From positions 123,501-187,500 of the forward strand of contig OZ025834.1 in the NCBI GenBank assembly GCA_964019425.1: a stretch of DNA of 64,000 bases. Direction: 5' to 3'. Position numbers and translations under genes: made by a program. Below the pieces are notes generated by a model. That model worked only from the letters and a program-made list of their open reading frames with translations, was not told the DNA's origin and did no database searches. The DNA comes from Flectonema sp. DT1601. Taxonomy: Eukaryota > Euglenozoa > Diplonemea > Diplonemida > Diplonemidae. Positions 55,337 to 64,000 of this stretch are shown in pieces. Every line of letters starts with the position of its first letter. Within the stretch, counting starts at the first letter, position 1.

Positions 55337-56149
55337 TTAACTTCGTCCTGTAAGCAAAGGTTTCATTTTATTGTTAAGGTTCATAACGCACCAAACGATA
55401 TTCAAAAAAGTTAAGAAAGCAGTCGATACTCTGCACACAGTCGGCATTTTCTGAATTGCCCGGCTAATCGACGGAGGACCATCGTCGTCCATCTGAGAAA
55501 ATTTACGAAGGAGAGCAGCAAGACCATAGAATCGAATCAGAACAAAAGAGACAAGAAAAGCAACTAAATTTGCTTTGTATATAGGACGAGAGCGGCTTAT
55601 GCCTATTCTATCAAAAAACCACAGTGAGTGTTGAAATATTGATGAGAAATTTGCTACGAAAAGCATAGCAAGGACCCAATCAGTTGCCTTTGTCACCCGA
55701 GTTGATCTCCACTCTGATACTGTAAACGACGCAACGATTGGTACTAAGTGGTGTGCTTGAAACCCCAGTAGAGTTAGTGATAGGTCCCTTTTCTTTAAAC
55801 TATTTACAGTGTCAGCCATCAGATCCACACAGTAGTAGGAAAGTTCCCACCACATTTGTCTTGATAGAACGTGGTTGGGTTTATATCCAACTTTTGAAGT
55901 ATTAAATATTTCTACCGCACAACTATAACCCAATGCACTACTGCCTATTGAATGAGCTGTTTGCATAAACTTAGTCGCCCACGCATGATGAGCTTCCTCA
56001 GGTACTCCACCATATCGACAAAGAACTCTTCCTATAGCATATACACTTGACACAACCGCAACTCCTTTTCTAAATTCCCAGGTCCCATTAACACCAGATT
56101 CTCCACGGGTTGCATCTTCACGAATTGGGGTTTCGTCGGAGAATCCCAT
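55337..56149 (-). CDS. TLC-domain-like multipass membrane protein
   Basis: A 270-aa single-exon protein with about six hydrophobic helices. The pattern WWELSYYCVDLMAD, followed by GFQAHHLVPIVASF with paired histidines, is what I expect of the TRAM-LAG1-CLN8 (TLC) family, which includes ceramide synthases and TLCD lipid regulators of the ER and plasma membrane. The LAG1 motif itself is not complete, so ceramide synthase activity is doubtful and a TLCD/TMEM56-like role is more likely. An acceptor-like CTCTAAAAAAACAG lies 8 nt upstream of the ATG. The gene is intact. Confidence 0.68.
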   Translation of the reverse strand: MGFSDETPIREDATRGESGVNGTWEFRKGVAVVSSVYAIGRVLCRYGGVPEEAHHAWATKFMQTAHSIGSSALGYSCAVEIFNTSKVGYKPNHVLSRQMWWELSYYCVDLMADTVNSLKKRDLSLTLLGFQAHHLVPIVASFTVSEWRSTRVTKATDWVLAMLFVANFSSIFQHSLWFFDRIGISRSRPIYKANLVAFLVSFVLIRFYGLAALLRKFSQMDDDGPPSISRAIQKMPTVCRVSTAFLTFLNIVWCVMNLNNKMKPLLTGRS

Positions 56150-56589
56150 GTATGGTTCTGTTTTTTTAGAGATTTTTCGCTATCGAGGGGGGGTCCAATA
56201 ATTTAATTTTCGCTGTTCTCTGAAAGTGATTTTTTTTTTTTCCGAGATAGGTTCTCAACCAGGGAGGTAACGTAATTACGACTAACGTAGTTCAAACAAA
56301 ACTCCCCCTAACAGCGATAATTACAAGCTACCAGCTAATACAACCAACCACAAAGAAATTTGATAATAATAGTTTAGGTCCTGTCAAAAGAATTTTTTTA
56401 AAAAAATTTCAAAAAAAAAAACATCGAAACATTAAGAGTGAGGCTGATTCCAGTCAATCGAGCAAGTCTTGACGAGAACAACTAACAGAAAAAAAACAAA
56501 CTGCATCAAAATAACTGAACCAATAATAAGGTTTTGTTGCAATAAACCATCATTATAAAGAAGTGTAAATCACGATAGAATATAATAAT
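56150..56589. other. AT-rich spacer
   Basis: No gene seen. A short palindrome-like T/A block lies near 56393-56410. It includes the upstream region of the TLC-like gene and the 3' UTR of the 1338-aa gene. Confidence 0.5.
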
Positions 56590-59500
56590 TCAAACAGTCC
56601 TGCTACTTAATTCATAGCCTCTGAAGACATGTGATATTGCATCCATGGGATTTAATGGCATTGAAGGGTTCGCTTTGCGCCATGTTCTCCACGGTGCCGG
56701 TGGTGTCGGAGCTCTCGGTTTCTTTTTTGCTGGTCTTGACTTTGACTTTCTACCAGTCTTTTTAACAGAGCGCGGAGGAGGTGTTGCCGACAGAGGCATA
56801 AAAGAAGGCGGTTCCGGATAGAAACGTAGTGAGTTAGGAAACTCGTCCTCCAGTGGAGGCCAAGGCTTATTTTGTGACAACCGAGCTGAGTATATCACCG
56901 ACGGTGGTATTTCCGGTTTATGTCGAGGAGAAGTTGTTAATTTTATAGCTTCCACTACATGTTTCGCTTTTATAACAACATCTGTACTGCTACTCTCAGT
57001 AGAAGGTTTTACTGCAACAGCTGCTTTACTGCTACCAAAACCTGGGGGATGAACTAGAACTTTGCGACTCAAGTGACTGATAACAAACAGCTTTTCAATG
57101 TTTTGAATAAATCCACCTGCGGAAGCCTTACTAATGCCAGCAGCAGCGAACTCAGCGTCTCCAAATACTTTAACGTAGTGACGGGCAGCCCTCAGGTAGC
57201 CTGCAGAGAGTTTTTCAATTAATGAGAGTTTTTTGTGCAAATAAAAACGTTGGTTAAAAACCGAAGCAAATTCCTCACCATCGCGGAGATCTTCTGCAGC
57301 ACCAGGAAGCTGCAGTGACGGCAGAAGGCTTGCGAAGTACAATAACCCATCAAGGGTTCTTTTTATAAAATTATACTGAAATCTAATCGTGCTTGAGATT
57401 GCCTCTGCGTACGAACGAGCAATCACAAATCGATCAATATTATGAGGGAGATCTGTTAGTACCTCAACATCTGTTGAAGAACACAACCCTGAAGTAATAT
57501 TTTCAACCAGAGATAAAGGAATACGTTGTCTAATAAATCTTTTTCTTGGGGTCTTACATCTAGGAGATGGTGCTACTGGAAGCTCAACATCATAATCGAC
57601 GACTACGAAACCGCTGTAGGCATCCACAGCGTACACAGTACCAGATTTCCCAACATACTGCATGCGATTCTTTAAAGAAGTACCCTGAATAGCCATCTTA
57701 CACAAAGTCTCAACACTTTCTGGTGTTGGTTTCACACGAACCAGATCACCAGCTGTAATCTGAACATTTTCAGATGATTGAGCAGCTGGAAGGTAGCACT
57801 CTAAGTACTTCTCTCTTTGTAAAAGACCATTTCTCGTCCATTTCATTGCGGCTATCGCCAGCGAAGCATCTCTCGAACGAGAACCTGTTGTGGCAGATTT
57901 CTGAAACAAGCGTACTCGTTGCTGTACTCTATCAACCCACTCTACCCAGTATCGCTCAATTACATTCCTGCTATCAGTTTCAAGAGGCTCGATATGCTTC
58001 GCAGAAATCCCCGTTAAGTCGTATGAGGGTACGTTTGCAAGTCCGGTTTTGGTATCAACTATGCGTCCGAAATAAATTTCTGATCCCGAGTTCGAACCTG
58101 AGCCAGGGCATTTTTGGATCTCTGGGATTCCTCGTGGCAGGACTGAGTCTAATGATCTGGGAAGATTAGTGACGGGACACCAGAAGTCTGAAATTAAAGC
58201 AAAAGTTGGTTCAGAAGTGTGATTGCGTTGCTTCTGTGTTATGGAAGTAATGGCGCTACTCTGTCTTAACGAGACTGTCCCGATTGATGTGATTGAATCC
58301 CTATGAAATTCACGAATAGAAACAACATAGTTTTCAGATGACCAATTTGATGCATTCCAGTTAGCAGCTCTGCTGTTAAACAACCACCCATCTGATATAA
58401 CAGTTGGTGGTGTTTGTTGCCAAGGATTGCATTTTTCAGTTGATCTTATCCAAGCTTTTTGAATAATCATTTCTTCGTTAGTTGCCATAAGCCAATACCC
58501 ACCTGAATGGTAAAGCCTATTATTACCGCACGACCATATTGGATGTTCTTGTTGAGTTTCTCTACAGTAAACACCACTAAATGAATCATAAGGCTCTTCA
58601 ATCTCGACTACCATTAGTTTAGGACATGACATGTTAGTAATTGGCGGTAGTGATCTAGCTCTTGGTGAAGAATGTTTTTTTACTGAAATTTCAATAGGAT
58701 TCCCTCCGCTGTTGTCACACCATTCACTAACTTGATCTGGAAAAGTTCCTTTTTTATATTTTTCATTTGATGTGATGGTGCTGCCTACTAACCAATATCC
58801 GTCTTGGGATCGAATCCTAATTGGAGTATCAGAAAAACCTTTGCTCTCAAGTTTCCAAGTATCAAGACTCACAAGGTGATATATCCCTATCAATGGTTCA
58901 ATTGATGATGGTGTAGGTATTGTAAGGCAGCACACTTCTAATGTTATTGGTGGCTTTGTGTTTATTCTTTCTCGTAATGTCTTCTGAGGACTCACACCAG
59001 CTGCATATGGAGACGTGACCATTGCCGAGTCAATCTTTATTGAGTCGTGCCGGTCTTGGCAAAGTGCCAGTAGCCGTTTTAGTTTATTGCGGTCTGTCTT
59101 TCCTCCATCTTCACCACGGGATTGCAATATTTCTATTGCAGAGTTCATCTTTTTAAGTCCCCAAGGTCTATTTCCACTAGAGCTGTGCAACTGCCTCCTC
59201 TTCCTTGAGAAGACATCTGCCTCATCATCTGTGAAAGCGCAGAGTATTTTCTTTCTCTGCAGATCTTCTGATGAAGTCTCTTTTTGCAGCATCAAATTCA
59301 GTTGAGAAGCTACACGAGTTTTGCAAGTAGCCCATAGGTACAAGTCTCTTGCAGCTGCTCTTGTTAAAGAATTAGACTGCGATGTTCTCGTTGCAGGAGA
59401 TTGATCTCCTCTTAGACGAGAGAGTGCTTCAAGTCCTCGTTGAGCTGCTCGATCTGACTCTCTCATACAAGACTGGTGTTGCTCTTGAAGAGTTTGAATA

Positions 59501-60606
59501 CTTTGTTGTAGTTGTGATTGAGTCGCATCATAGTTTGATATCACTGTTTCCATTTCTGATAACACTTCACTCTTGTCTTCAAGATTCCCTTCTGGAAACG
59601 ATTTCAGTTTCTCATGAAGCGATGAAATAATAACCTTGTGAGACTGCTCTTCATCTCTGAGTGCCGTCTGTGCTTCCTCTAGTTTAGATTTAATATCATC
59701 CAACTGATGCATTCTAATCTTTTCAGCTTTAAATCGATGTTGTTCATTCTTTAAAGCACTTGTGGAAGAATACGATCGTAGTGAAGTCCTCTTATCTTGT
59801 TTCTTACGCTGTTCGTCTTCATCTTGTTGCTTCATTCGCATGTGGTATAGTCTTAAGTGGTACTCTTCGTCTCTGGTCAGAGTGTACTTCTCAATTTCCT
59901 TTTCAACTTTTGTGCGTTTCTCAGCATACATGCCATCAAGTTGATTTTGACTACTTGTGAGCTCTTGTATGAGAGAAGCCAATTCCTCTGGTGAATGCAG
60001 GACCGTCTCTTCCAGATTAGTGGTTACGAGAGCCTTACAACGGGCTCTTTCGAGCTCAGCTAATCGAGATTGATACCATTTTGATTTTTCTTTATAGACT
60101 TTGTCAATTCCAATTAAAGCATCTTCAAAAGATGTAAGTAATTCCTTCTTCTCATTGGATGATACTTGAAGTTCCTTCTCTTCAGAGGCTGATACTATGT
60201 TAGACCTCGTTATTGAAGCTCTTGTTCTCGGTGTGAAGACGTTGGTTTCCTTTTTTAGAGCACGAGCTCCTCGTAGTACCCTTTTGTCTTCAGAATTAAG
60301 CGCTGCTGCTTCAATCTTTATCGCGTATTCTTCAAATAATTTAGCCCGTTCCTCATCAGCGTTGATAAGAGCGTTCACAGTCGATTCTTTTTCTTCAAGT
60401 AGTTCTAAGCGATATTTCGGAGCATCGGCGTCTCTCAATATTTTGTCAAGGTTGTCAATCGATTTTTTTAATTCTCTTTTTCTTGTCGCAATCTCAACAG
60501 ATCTTTGTTCTTTTTCATCCATAAGTCTGTTGAGAATTGTAATCTTAGCCTCTACAACATCAATACTTGGCTCTTCTTCTTCAACGATACTCAGTCTGCG
60601 GCTCAT
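56590..60606 (-). CDS. 1338-aa coiled-coil protein with repeated aromatic domain and SH3-like domain
   Basis: Single exon. Residues 1-410 are almost continuous coiled coil. Two related beta modules follow (about 570-640 and 660-715), each with a GxY start, a P-(I)-W or similar and a GYWL core (DGYWLVGS, GGYWLMAT). This module occurs in many protist proteins and is of unknown role. An SH3/KOW-like segment (about 950-1013, GDLVRVKPTP to YVGKSGTVYAVDAYSGFVVVDYD) comes next. A helical region (about 1080-1200) leads to a basic, proline-rich tail with KKTGRKSKSRPAKKKPR, a possible nuclear or microtubule-binding stretch. No enzyme motif. An acceptor TTTTTAAG is 12 nt upstream. It is probably cytoskeletal or a scaffold; no family is assigned. 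Confidence 0.8.
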   Translation of the reverse strand: MSRRLSIVEEEEPSIDVVEAKITILNRLMDEKEQRSVEIATRKRELKKSIDNLDKILRDADAPKYRLELLEEKESTVNALINADEERAKLFEEYAIKIEAAALNSEDKRVLRGARALKKETNVFTPRTRASITRSNIVSASEEKELQVSSNEKKELLTSFEDALIGIDKVYKEKSKWYQSRLAELERARCKALVTTNLEETVLHSPEELASLIQELTSSQNQLDGMYAEKRTKVEKEIEKYTLTRDEEYHLRLYHMRMKQQDEDEQRKKQDKRTSLRSYSSTSALKNEQHRFKAEKIRMHQLDDIKSKLEEAQTALRDEEQSHKVIISSLHEKLKSFPEGNLEDKSEVLSEMETVISNYDATQSQLQQSIQTLQEQHQSCMRESDRAAQRGLEALSRLRGDQSPATRTSQSNSLTRAAARDLYLWATCKTRVASQLNLMLQKETSSEDLQRKKILCAFTDDEADVFSRKRRQLHSSSGNRPWGLKKMNSAIEILQSRGEDGGKTDRNKLKRLLALCQDRHDSIKIDSAMVTSPYAAGVSPQKTLRERINTKPPITLEVCCLTIPTPSSIEPLIGIYHLVSLDTWKLESKGFSDTPIRIRSQDGYWLVGSTITSNEKYKKGTFPDQVSEWCDNSGGNPIEISVKKHSSPRARSLPPITNMSCPKLMVVEIEEPYDSFSGVYCRETQQEHPIWSCGNNRLYHSGGYWLMATNEEMIIQKAWIRSTEKCNPWQQTPPTVISDGWLFNSRAANWNASNWSSENYVVSIREFHRDSITSIGTVSLRQSSAITSITQKQRNHTSEPTFALISDFWCPVTNLPRSLDSVLPRGIPEIQKCPGSGSNSGSEIYFGRIVDTKTGLANVPSYDLTGISAKHIEPLETDSRNVIERYWVEWVDRVQQRVRLFQKSATTGSRSRDASLAIAAMKWTRNGLLQREKYLECYLPAAQSSENVQITAGDLVRVKPTPESVETLCKMAIQGTSLKNRMQYVGKSGTVYAVDAYSGFVVVDYDVELPVAPSPRCKTPRKRFIRQRIPLSLVENITSGLCSSTDVEVLTDLPHNIDRFVIARSYAEAISSTIRFQYNFIKRTLDGLLYFASLLPSLQLPGAAEDLRDGEEFASVFNQRFYLHKKLSLIEKLSAGYLRAARHYVKVFGDAEFAAAGISKASAGGFIQNIEKLFVISHLSRKVLVHPPGFGSSKAAVAVKPSTESSSTDVVIKAKHVVEAIKLTTSPRHKPEIPPSVIYSARLSQNKPWPPLEDEFPNSLRFYPEPPSFMPLSATPPPRSVKKTGRKSKSRPAKKKPRAPTPPAPWRTWRKANPSMPLNPMDAISHVFRGYELSSRTV

Positions 60607-61672
60607 TTTTTAATGGCCCCTTAAAAATATTGGATGAAAATGTGTAAGCAGAAATATTTACAGTTTGAAGAAATGCAACTCTGTTTCAAACAATTAACTA
60701 TCTGCTTAGTTGAGGTGGTAGAAACTACGGATGCTCTAGTTCCCTTGGTCACCTTCCATCTGATATGAATACAATAACGTTAACAGAATAGAATGTGAAG
60801 ACACCTGTAGAATAGAAAGGACGCTGAACTACAAAACAGTACTATGGTTAAGAATCACCACTAAGCAGGGAAAAAGAAGAAGAAAACTAGGGAATCGATG
60901 CGGATAGTGCGCGGTCGCATCTATCAATTAAGAGGAGCTGTGCTTTAATTTCTTTCGTAGACTGTTGCTCTCGCAGCATCATCTACGCGGCTGTTCAAGT
61001 TATGAATGGTTCGTGAGGAAGGCAAATGCTACCACATATCAGTGTTCTGAAGTTGTATCAAATACCTACCCGTAACATACGGGCTCGGAACAGTACAAAA
61101 AAAAAAAAAAAAAAAAAAGACAAACGAAGAAGTAAAAAAAAGGAAGAGGGACAAGAAAAAGACCAAAGAAATCAACTTTATTTTTTTTTTTTTGTTGTTG
61201 TTTCTTCTTTCTTTAAAAAAAAAAAGAATAATAATAAAAGTGCTTGTTGTTCAGACAGAGGATTATTGTGAGTGAACTCTGTGTTCCCAGCTAGCAAAAA
61301 GATTTGGGGGATGGGAATAGACGGGGGATAGAAATAAAAAGATAAGAACAGATTAGAGCCAGCTCTTTTTTTTTTTTTTTTCCCTTCTTCTTCTTTTATT
61401 TGTTTTTGCTTTTTTTTTTAAAAAAAAAAAAAAAAAAAACAAAGTTATTTTATTTCGGTTTTTAAAAAAAAGAAAACCAGCAGGCGGCGGTTGAGATGCA
61501 TCTTCGTATTATATTTAACGAGGGAGTGAGGAAAACAGTGCAGCAGATCATCATAGGCAAAATAGGGGTTTTTTTTTTTTTTTTTTTTTCTTTTTTTTTT
61601 CTCCCCAAACAAGGTGTTGAAACACTTGTCATTTTAAGAAAATAAAATAAATAAAGGACAGACCATCATCAT
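60607..61672. other. Spacer with a GC-richer patch
   Basis: No gene. A stretch at about 60690-61090 has near-genic GC and a short hairpin (GATGCG...CGCATC at about 60918-60942), with no long ORF. The rest is A and T runs. It may be the 5' region of the 1338-aa gene or a non-coding RNA. Confidence 0.45.
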
Positions 61673-64000
61673 TTATCCGATGATGTTCTGGGCCTCCTTC
61701 AAGGCAGCTTCACAGTCAGCAGGGTCCTCAGCGATGATAGTAACTTCAACCTTAGCATCACGCGGGTAGTCCTTGTTTCTGTCAGTTCTTGGTACGAAGA
61801 AGACACAACCGAATTCCTTTTCCATCTGGCTGCAGTTACCTCCTCCTAAAAGTCTTCCAATTCTGAAGATTGGAAGGTCAAAGGTAACCATCCTAGTAGC
61901 AACATCAGCCTGGATCTCTTCAATCTTTGCCTTAATAGTATCAACAGCTTCCTGAGATCCCATTAATTCAATAACATCGCTGTTGTTTCTGAAGTCGGCG
62001 ATTATTTCTTCAAGTCCGGCAGTCTTTTTGAATGGAGTCAAACGGGTCTTTGCTGGAACCTCGTCGTTCAATCTAACGGTCATGTACCTAACAAATGGAG
62101 ATCCAACCTTAAGTACTTCCTTGTTCATTCCCTTACCCTCAAGGAATTCCCTGATTTTGTTATTTTTATAAAGATCCGTGTGGTAATCACACAACGACAT
62201 AATCAGTAATGTAAATTCATACTTTAGCTCCTGTACAAGTGCCTTTCCTTCTTCCTTCTTGGCAGTGATGAGGATTTCTGACCTTGCTGTGGTTGTGTGA
62301 GTTTTAGTGTGTCCACTGTCTACGTCTGTAATTAGACTAAGACAATTAATACATACGTGGAGGTGATGCTCTGCAGCTGTTAGCGTTGTGCTTTCTTCTA
62401 AGCTGTTCAAGAAGGCAAACTCCTCCCTTGTTACGCTCATCATCAGCTGGGAATTGTTCTTCGAGACCTTCCATAACTGGTCTTCTTCTGAGAAGGAAGT
62501 CTCTCATCTTTGATGCAAATGGAAGCTTGATATCTTCCCTGATGTTTTCCTGTTTTTTGAAGTTATTTTCAGTTGTTGAGAAAAGTGACTTTACAAAGTG
62601 TGTCTAATTACACAAAACATACGGAAACAAGAGCATCGATAAGCTTCTTTGCCTCGATAGTGTTTGCCTTGGCTCCGAAGATCTTAACTTCCATTGGGGA
62701 GATGTCGAGGACAACCTTCGCCTTGTTTTCAATACTGCTGCATGTCTTACCTCCAGCTCCGATGACAATGTGGTGAGGGAAACCCTTCTTTAGTCCATAG
62801 TGGACTACCTGCATGTCTCCCAGGAATTCGTTGATAAATTCACACGCAACCTTTACCTTTTCTGGGTATCCAGTGACAGTGATTGAAGCAGCCTCAGGCA
62901 TGTTTCTAATAGTTCTGCACTCGTACTCGTCCTGCCATTTTCTCATCAAACGTCCAGTTAGAATAGAGCTGTGCTTCTTGTCATATGAGATCTTCTCAGT
63001 GGTTGACTCAGCTAAGAATTCCTTGATAAGCTCCATTGCCTTCTCAACGTTTGCTTCAATTCCGATGACCTCAATCTCACCAGAGTCCTTGTTGACGTTG
63101 AAGTCGCATGATGATTCGCTCTGGAATCTCTGAATTCTCTTACCACCTCCTCCAATAAATTCACCAGTAAGACTTGGCTCAATTGTGATCGTCTTCTTGA
63201 AACGGTTTTCCTTTGCGTCCTTCAGGATGGCCGCAATTGCTACGGAGCATTCCTTGTGTTCGGAACCTCTGATTTTGATTTCACCGAGGTTCTTGCGGAC
63301 GTCAATTAGGACTCCCCAATCTTGCTCGATTTGACCGATGACGGCACCACCTGCTCCAATCAAATCAAAAGTGTACTCAGCATCGTATTCCAAAATGGTA
63401 GTTGGAATTTGGTCCGCAAGAGCTTTCTCTTCAGCTTCGAAACCCTGCTTGACAACAACGAGGTCATCAGTCGCCTGTTTCATAGCAGCTACTTCAGGGC
63501 TTGAAGTCAAAGACTTTCTCTTCTCAACCAGCTCGTAAATTTCTCCTCTGAAGAAATCCTTGGATTCGTCCTCTGGTCTTTTGTCACCAGCTAATTGTCT
63601 AATTTGCTCTCTGAACTTGTCCTTCTTCTTGCTTTCTGCGTCTCTTTCTTCATCAGTTAGTGCTAAACCCTCTCTGTGCTTGTCAACATCCTTCTGGTGC
63701 TTAACCTTCTTCTTCTCGAGTTCCTTCATACGGTCAGAACACTTCATTGCTTCTTCAGCGAGCCCTTCCAATTCGGTGTTGGCCTTTGAAAGTGCCTCGT
63801 TGGCGTCACGGTAAGCAACAAACTTGTTCTTGGTGGTGGTTAAATCAGCCAACTGCTTACCCAAAGACTTGATGGTAGTGTCGTGACCTTTGGCGTTTGC
63901 GTCCTTCAACTTAGCTCTCAAATTGTCTCTGTTGGCAACGAGTTCCTTCATTGATTTAGCGGTGTTGACAGATTCAGTTCTTTCAACTTCTTTCTTGAGT
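61673..64000 (-). CDS. BFR1/vigilin-like multi-KH RNA-binding protein, 5' end outside window
   Basis: Partial, at least 703 aa. Exons are 64000-62623, 62549-62357, 62286-62223 and 62150-61673. Introns of 73, 70 and 72 nt start GTATGT, GTATGT and GTATGA. The 72-nt intron has no stop and is a multiple of three, so it is easily missed; removing it gives a continuous KH helix (ELKEFLEGKG). The N-terminal part seen is coiled coil (about 170 residues), then at least five KH-like modules. Their GxxG loops are GAGG, GGGG, a degenerate GRLM, GAGG and GGGN. Coiled coil plus KH modules matches yeast BFR1, a polysome- and mRNP-associated protein. The role is inferred. The frame is open to the window edge. 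Confidence 0.85.
62151..62222 (-). other. In-frame 72-nt intron in the BFR1-like gene
   Basis: It runs from GTATGA to CAAAATCAG, adds 24 codons without a stop if retained, and is AT-rich. Its translation (YEFTLLIMSLCDYHTDLYKN) interrupts a KH helix and looks unlike the flanking protein. Its retention would change the KH module rather than abolish the protein. Confidence 0.7.

Overview
This is nuclear DNA of a single-celled eukaryote. It has cis-spliced introns, clathrin-adaptor, PTEN, midasin-type AAA, MCU, TMEM181 and BFR1-type genes, and no prokaryotic gene structure. Long exons of moderate GC alternate with very AT-rich spacers full of A or T runs of 10-35 nt. The standard genetic code works throughout. 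I cannot name the lineage.

Every gene I can support (17 confident or probable) lies on the minus strand, so the window is one 64-kb unidirectional array. Each start codon has an AG acceptor, often behind a T-rich tract, 2-60 nt upstream. That resembles polycistronic transcription with spliced-leader trans-splicing, as in Euglenozoa, but the genes also carry conventional introns, unlike kinetoplastids. This is inference: no spliced-leader gene is visible. I rebuilt 14 cis-introns (57-344 nt). The 5' site is GTATGT in 10 and GTATGC, GTATGA or GTGTGT in the rest. The 3' site is CAG in 13 and TAG in one, usually preceded by an A/C-rich stretch with a branch-like ACTAAT/ACTAAA/AATAAC motif.

Layout from low to high coordinate, which is the reverse of transcription: ANTH-domain clathrin adaptor (740-2470); small coiled-coil protein (2836-3348); PTEN phosphatase with C2 and PH-like domains (4872-8630); disordered coiled-coil protein (9771-11663); PB1/zinc/double-UBA protein (12412-14001); a possible 75-aa protein (15225-15452); 1851-aa ankyrin-like protein (17201-22756); 262-aa unknown (22943-23731); 3700-aa midasin-like AAA protein whose C-terminal SPRY-like domain sits in a separate last exon (25695-37141); zinc-finger/PDZ/EF-hand protein (38715-40675); a 3.7-kb spacer; Kelch protein (44431-45982); mitochondrial calcium uniporter (46935-48148); bacterial-type methyltransferase (48349-50340); coiled-coil protein with a 35-nt A run at its start (50552-51742); TMEM181-like membrane protein (52652-54453); TLC-like membrane protein (55337-56149); 1338-aa coiled-coil protein (56590-60606); and the 3' part of a BFR1-like multi-KH protein (61673 to beyond the end).

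There is no operon-like functional grouping; the genes have unrelated housekeeping, signalling and membrane roles. Three families of dispersed repeats occur in spacers and an intron. The items most worth following are the array with its acceptor signals, the 3' bias of introns, the possible alternative terminal exon of MCU, the midasin-like protein with a degenerate MIDAS, the bacterial-type methyltransferase and the structured repeat family.
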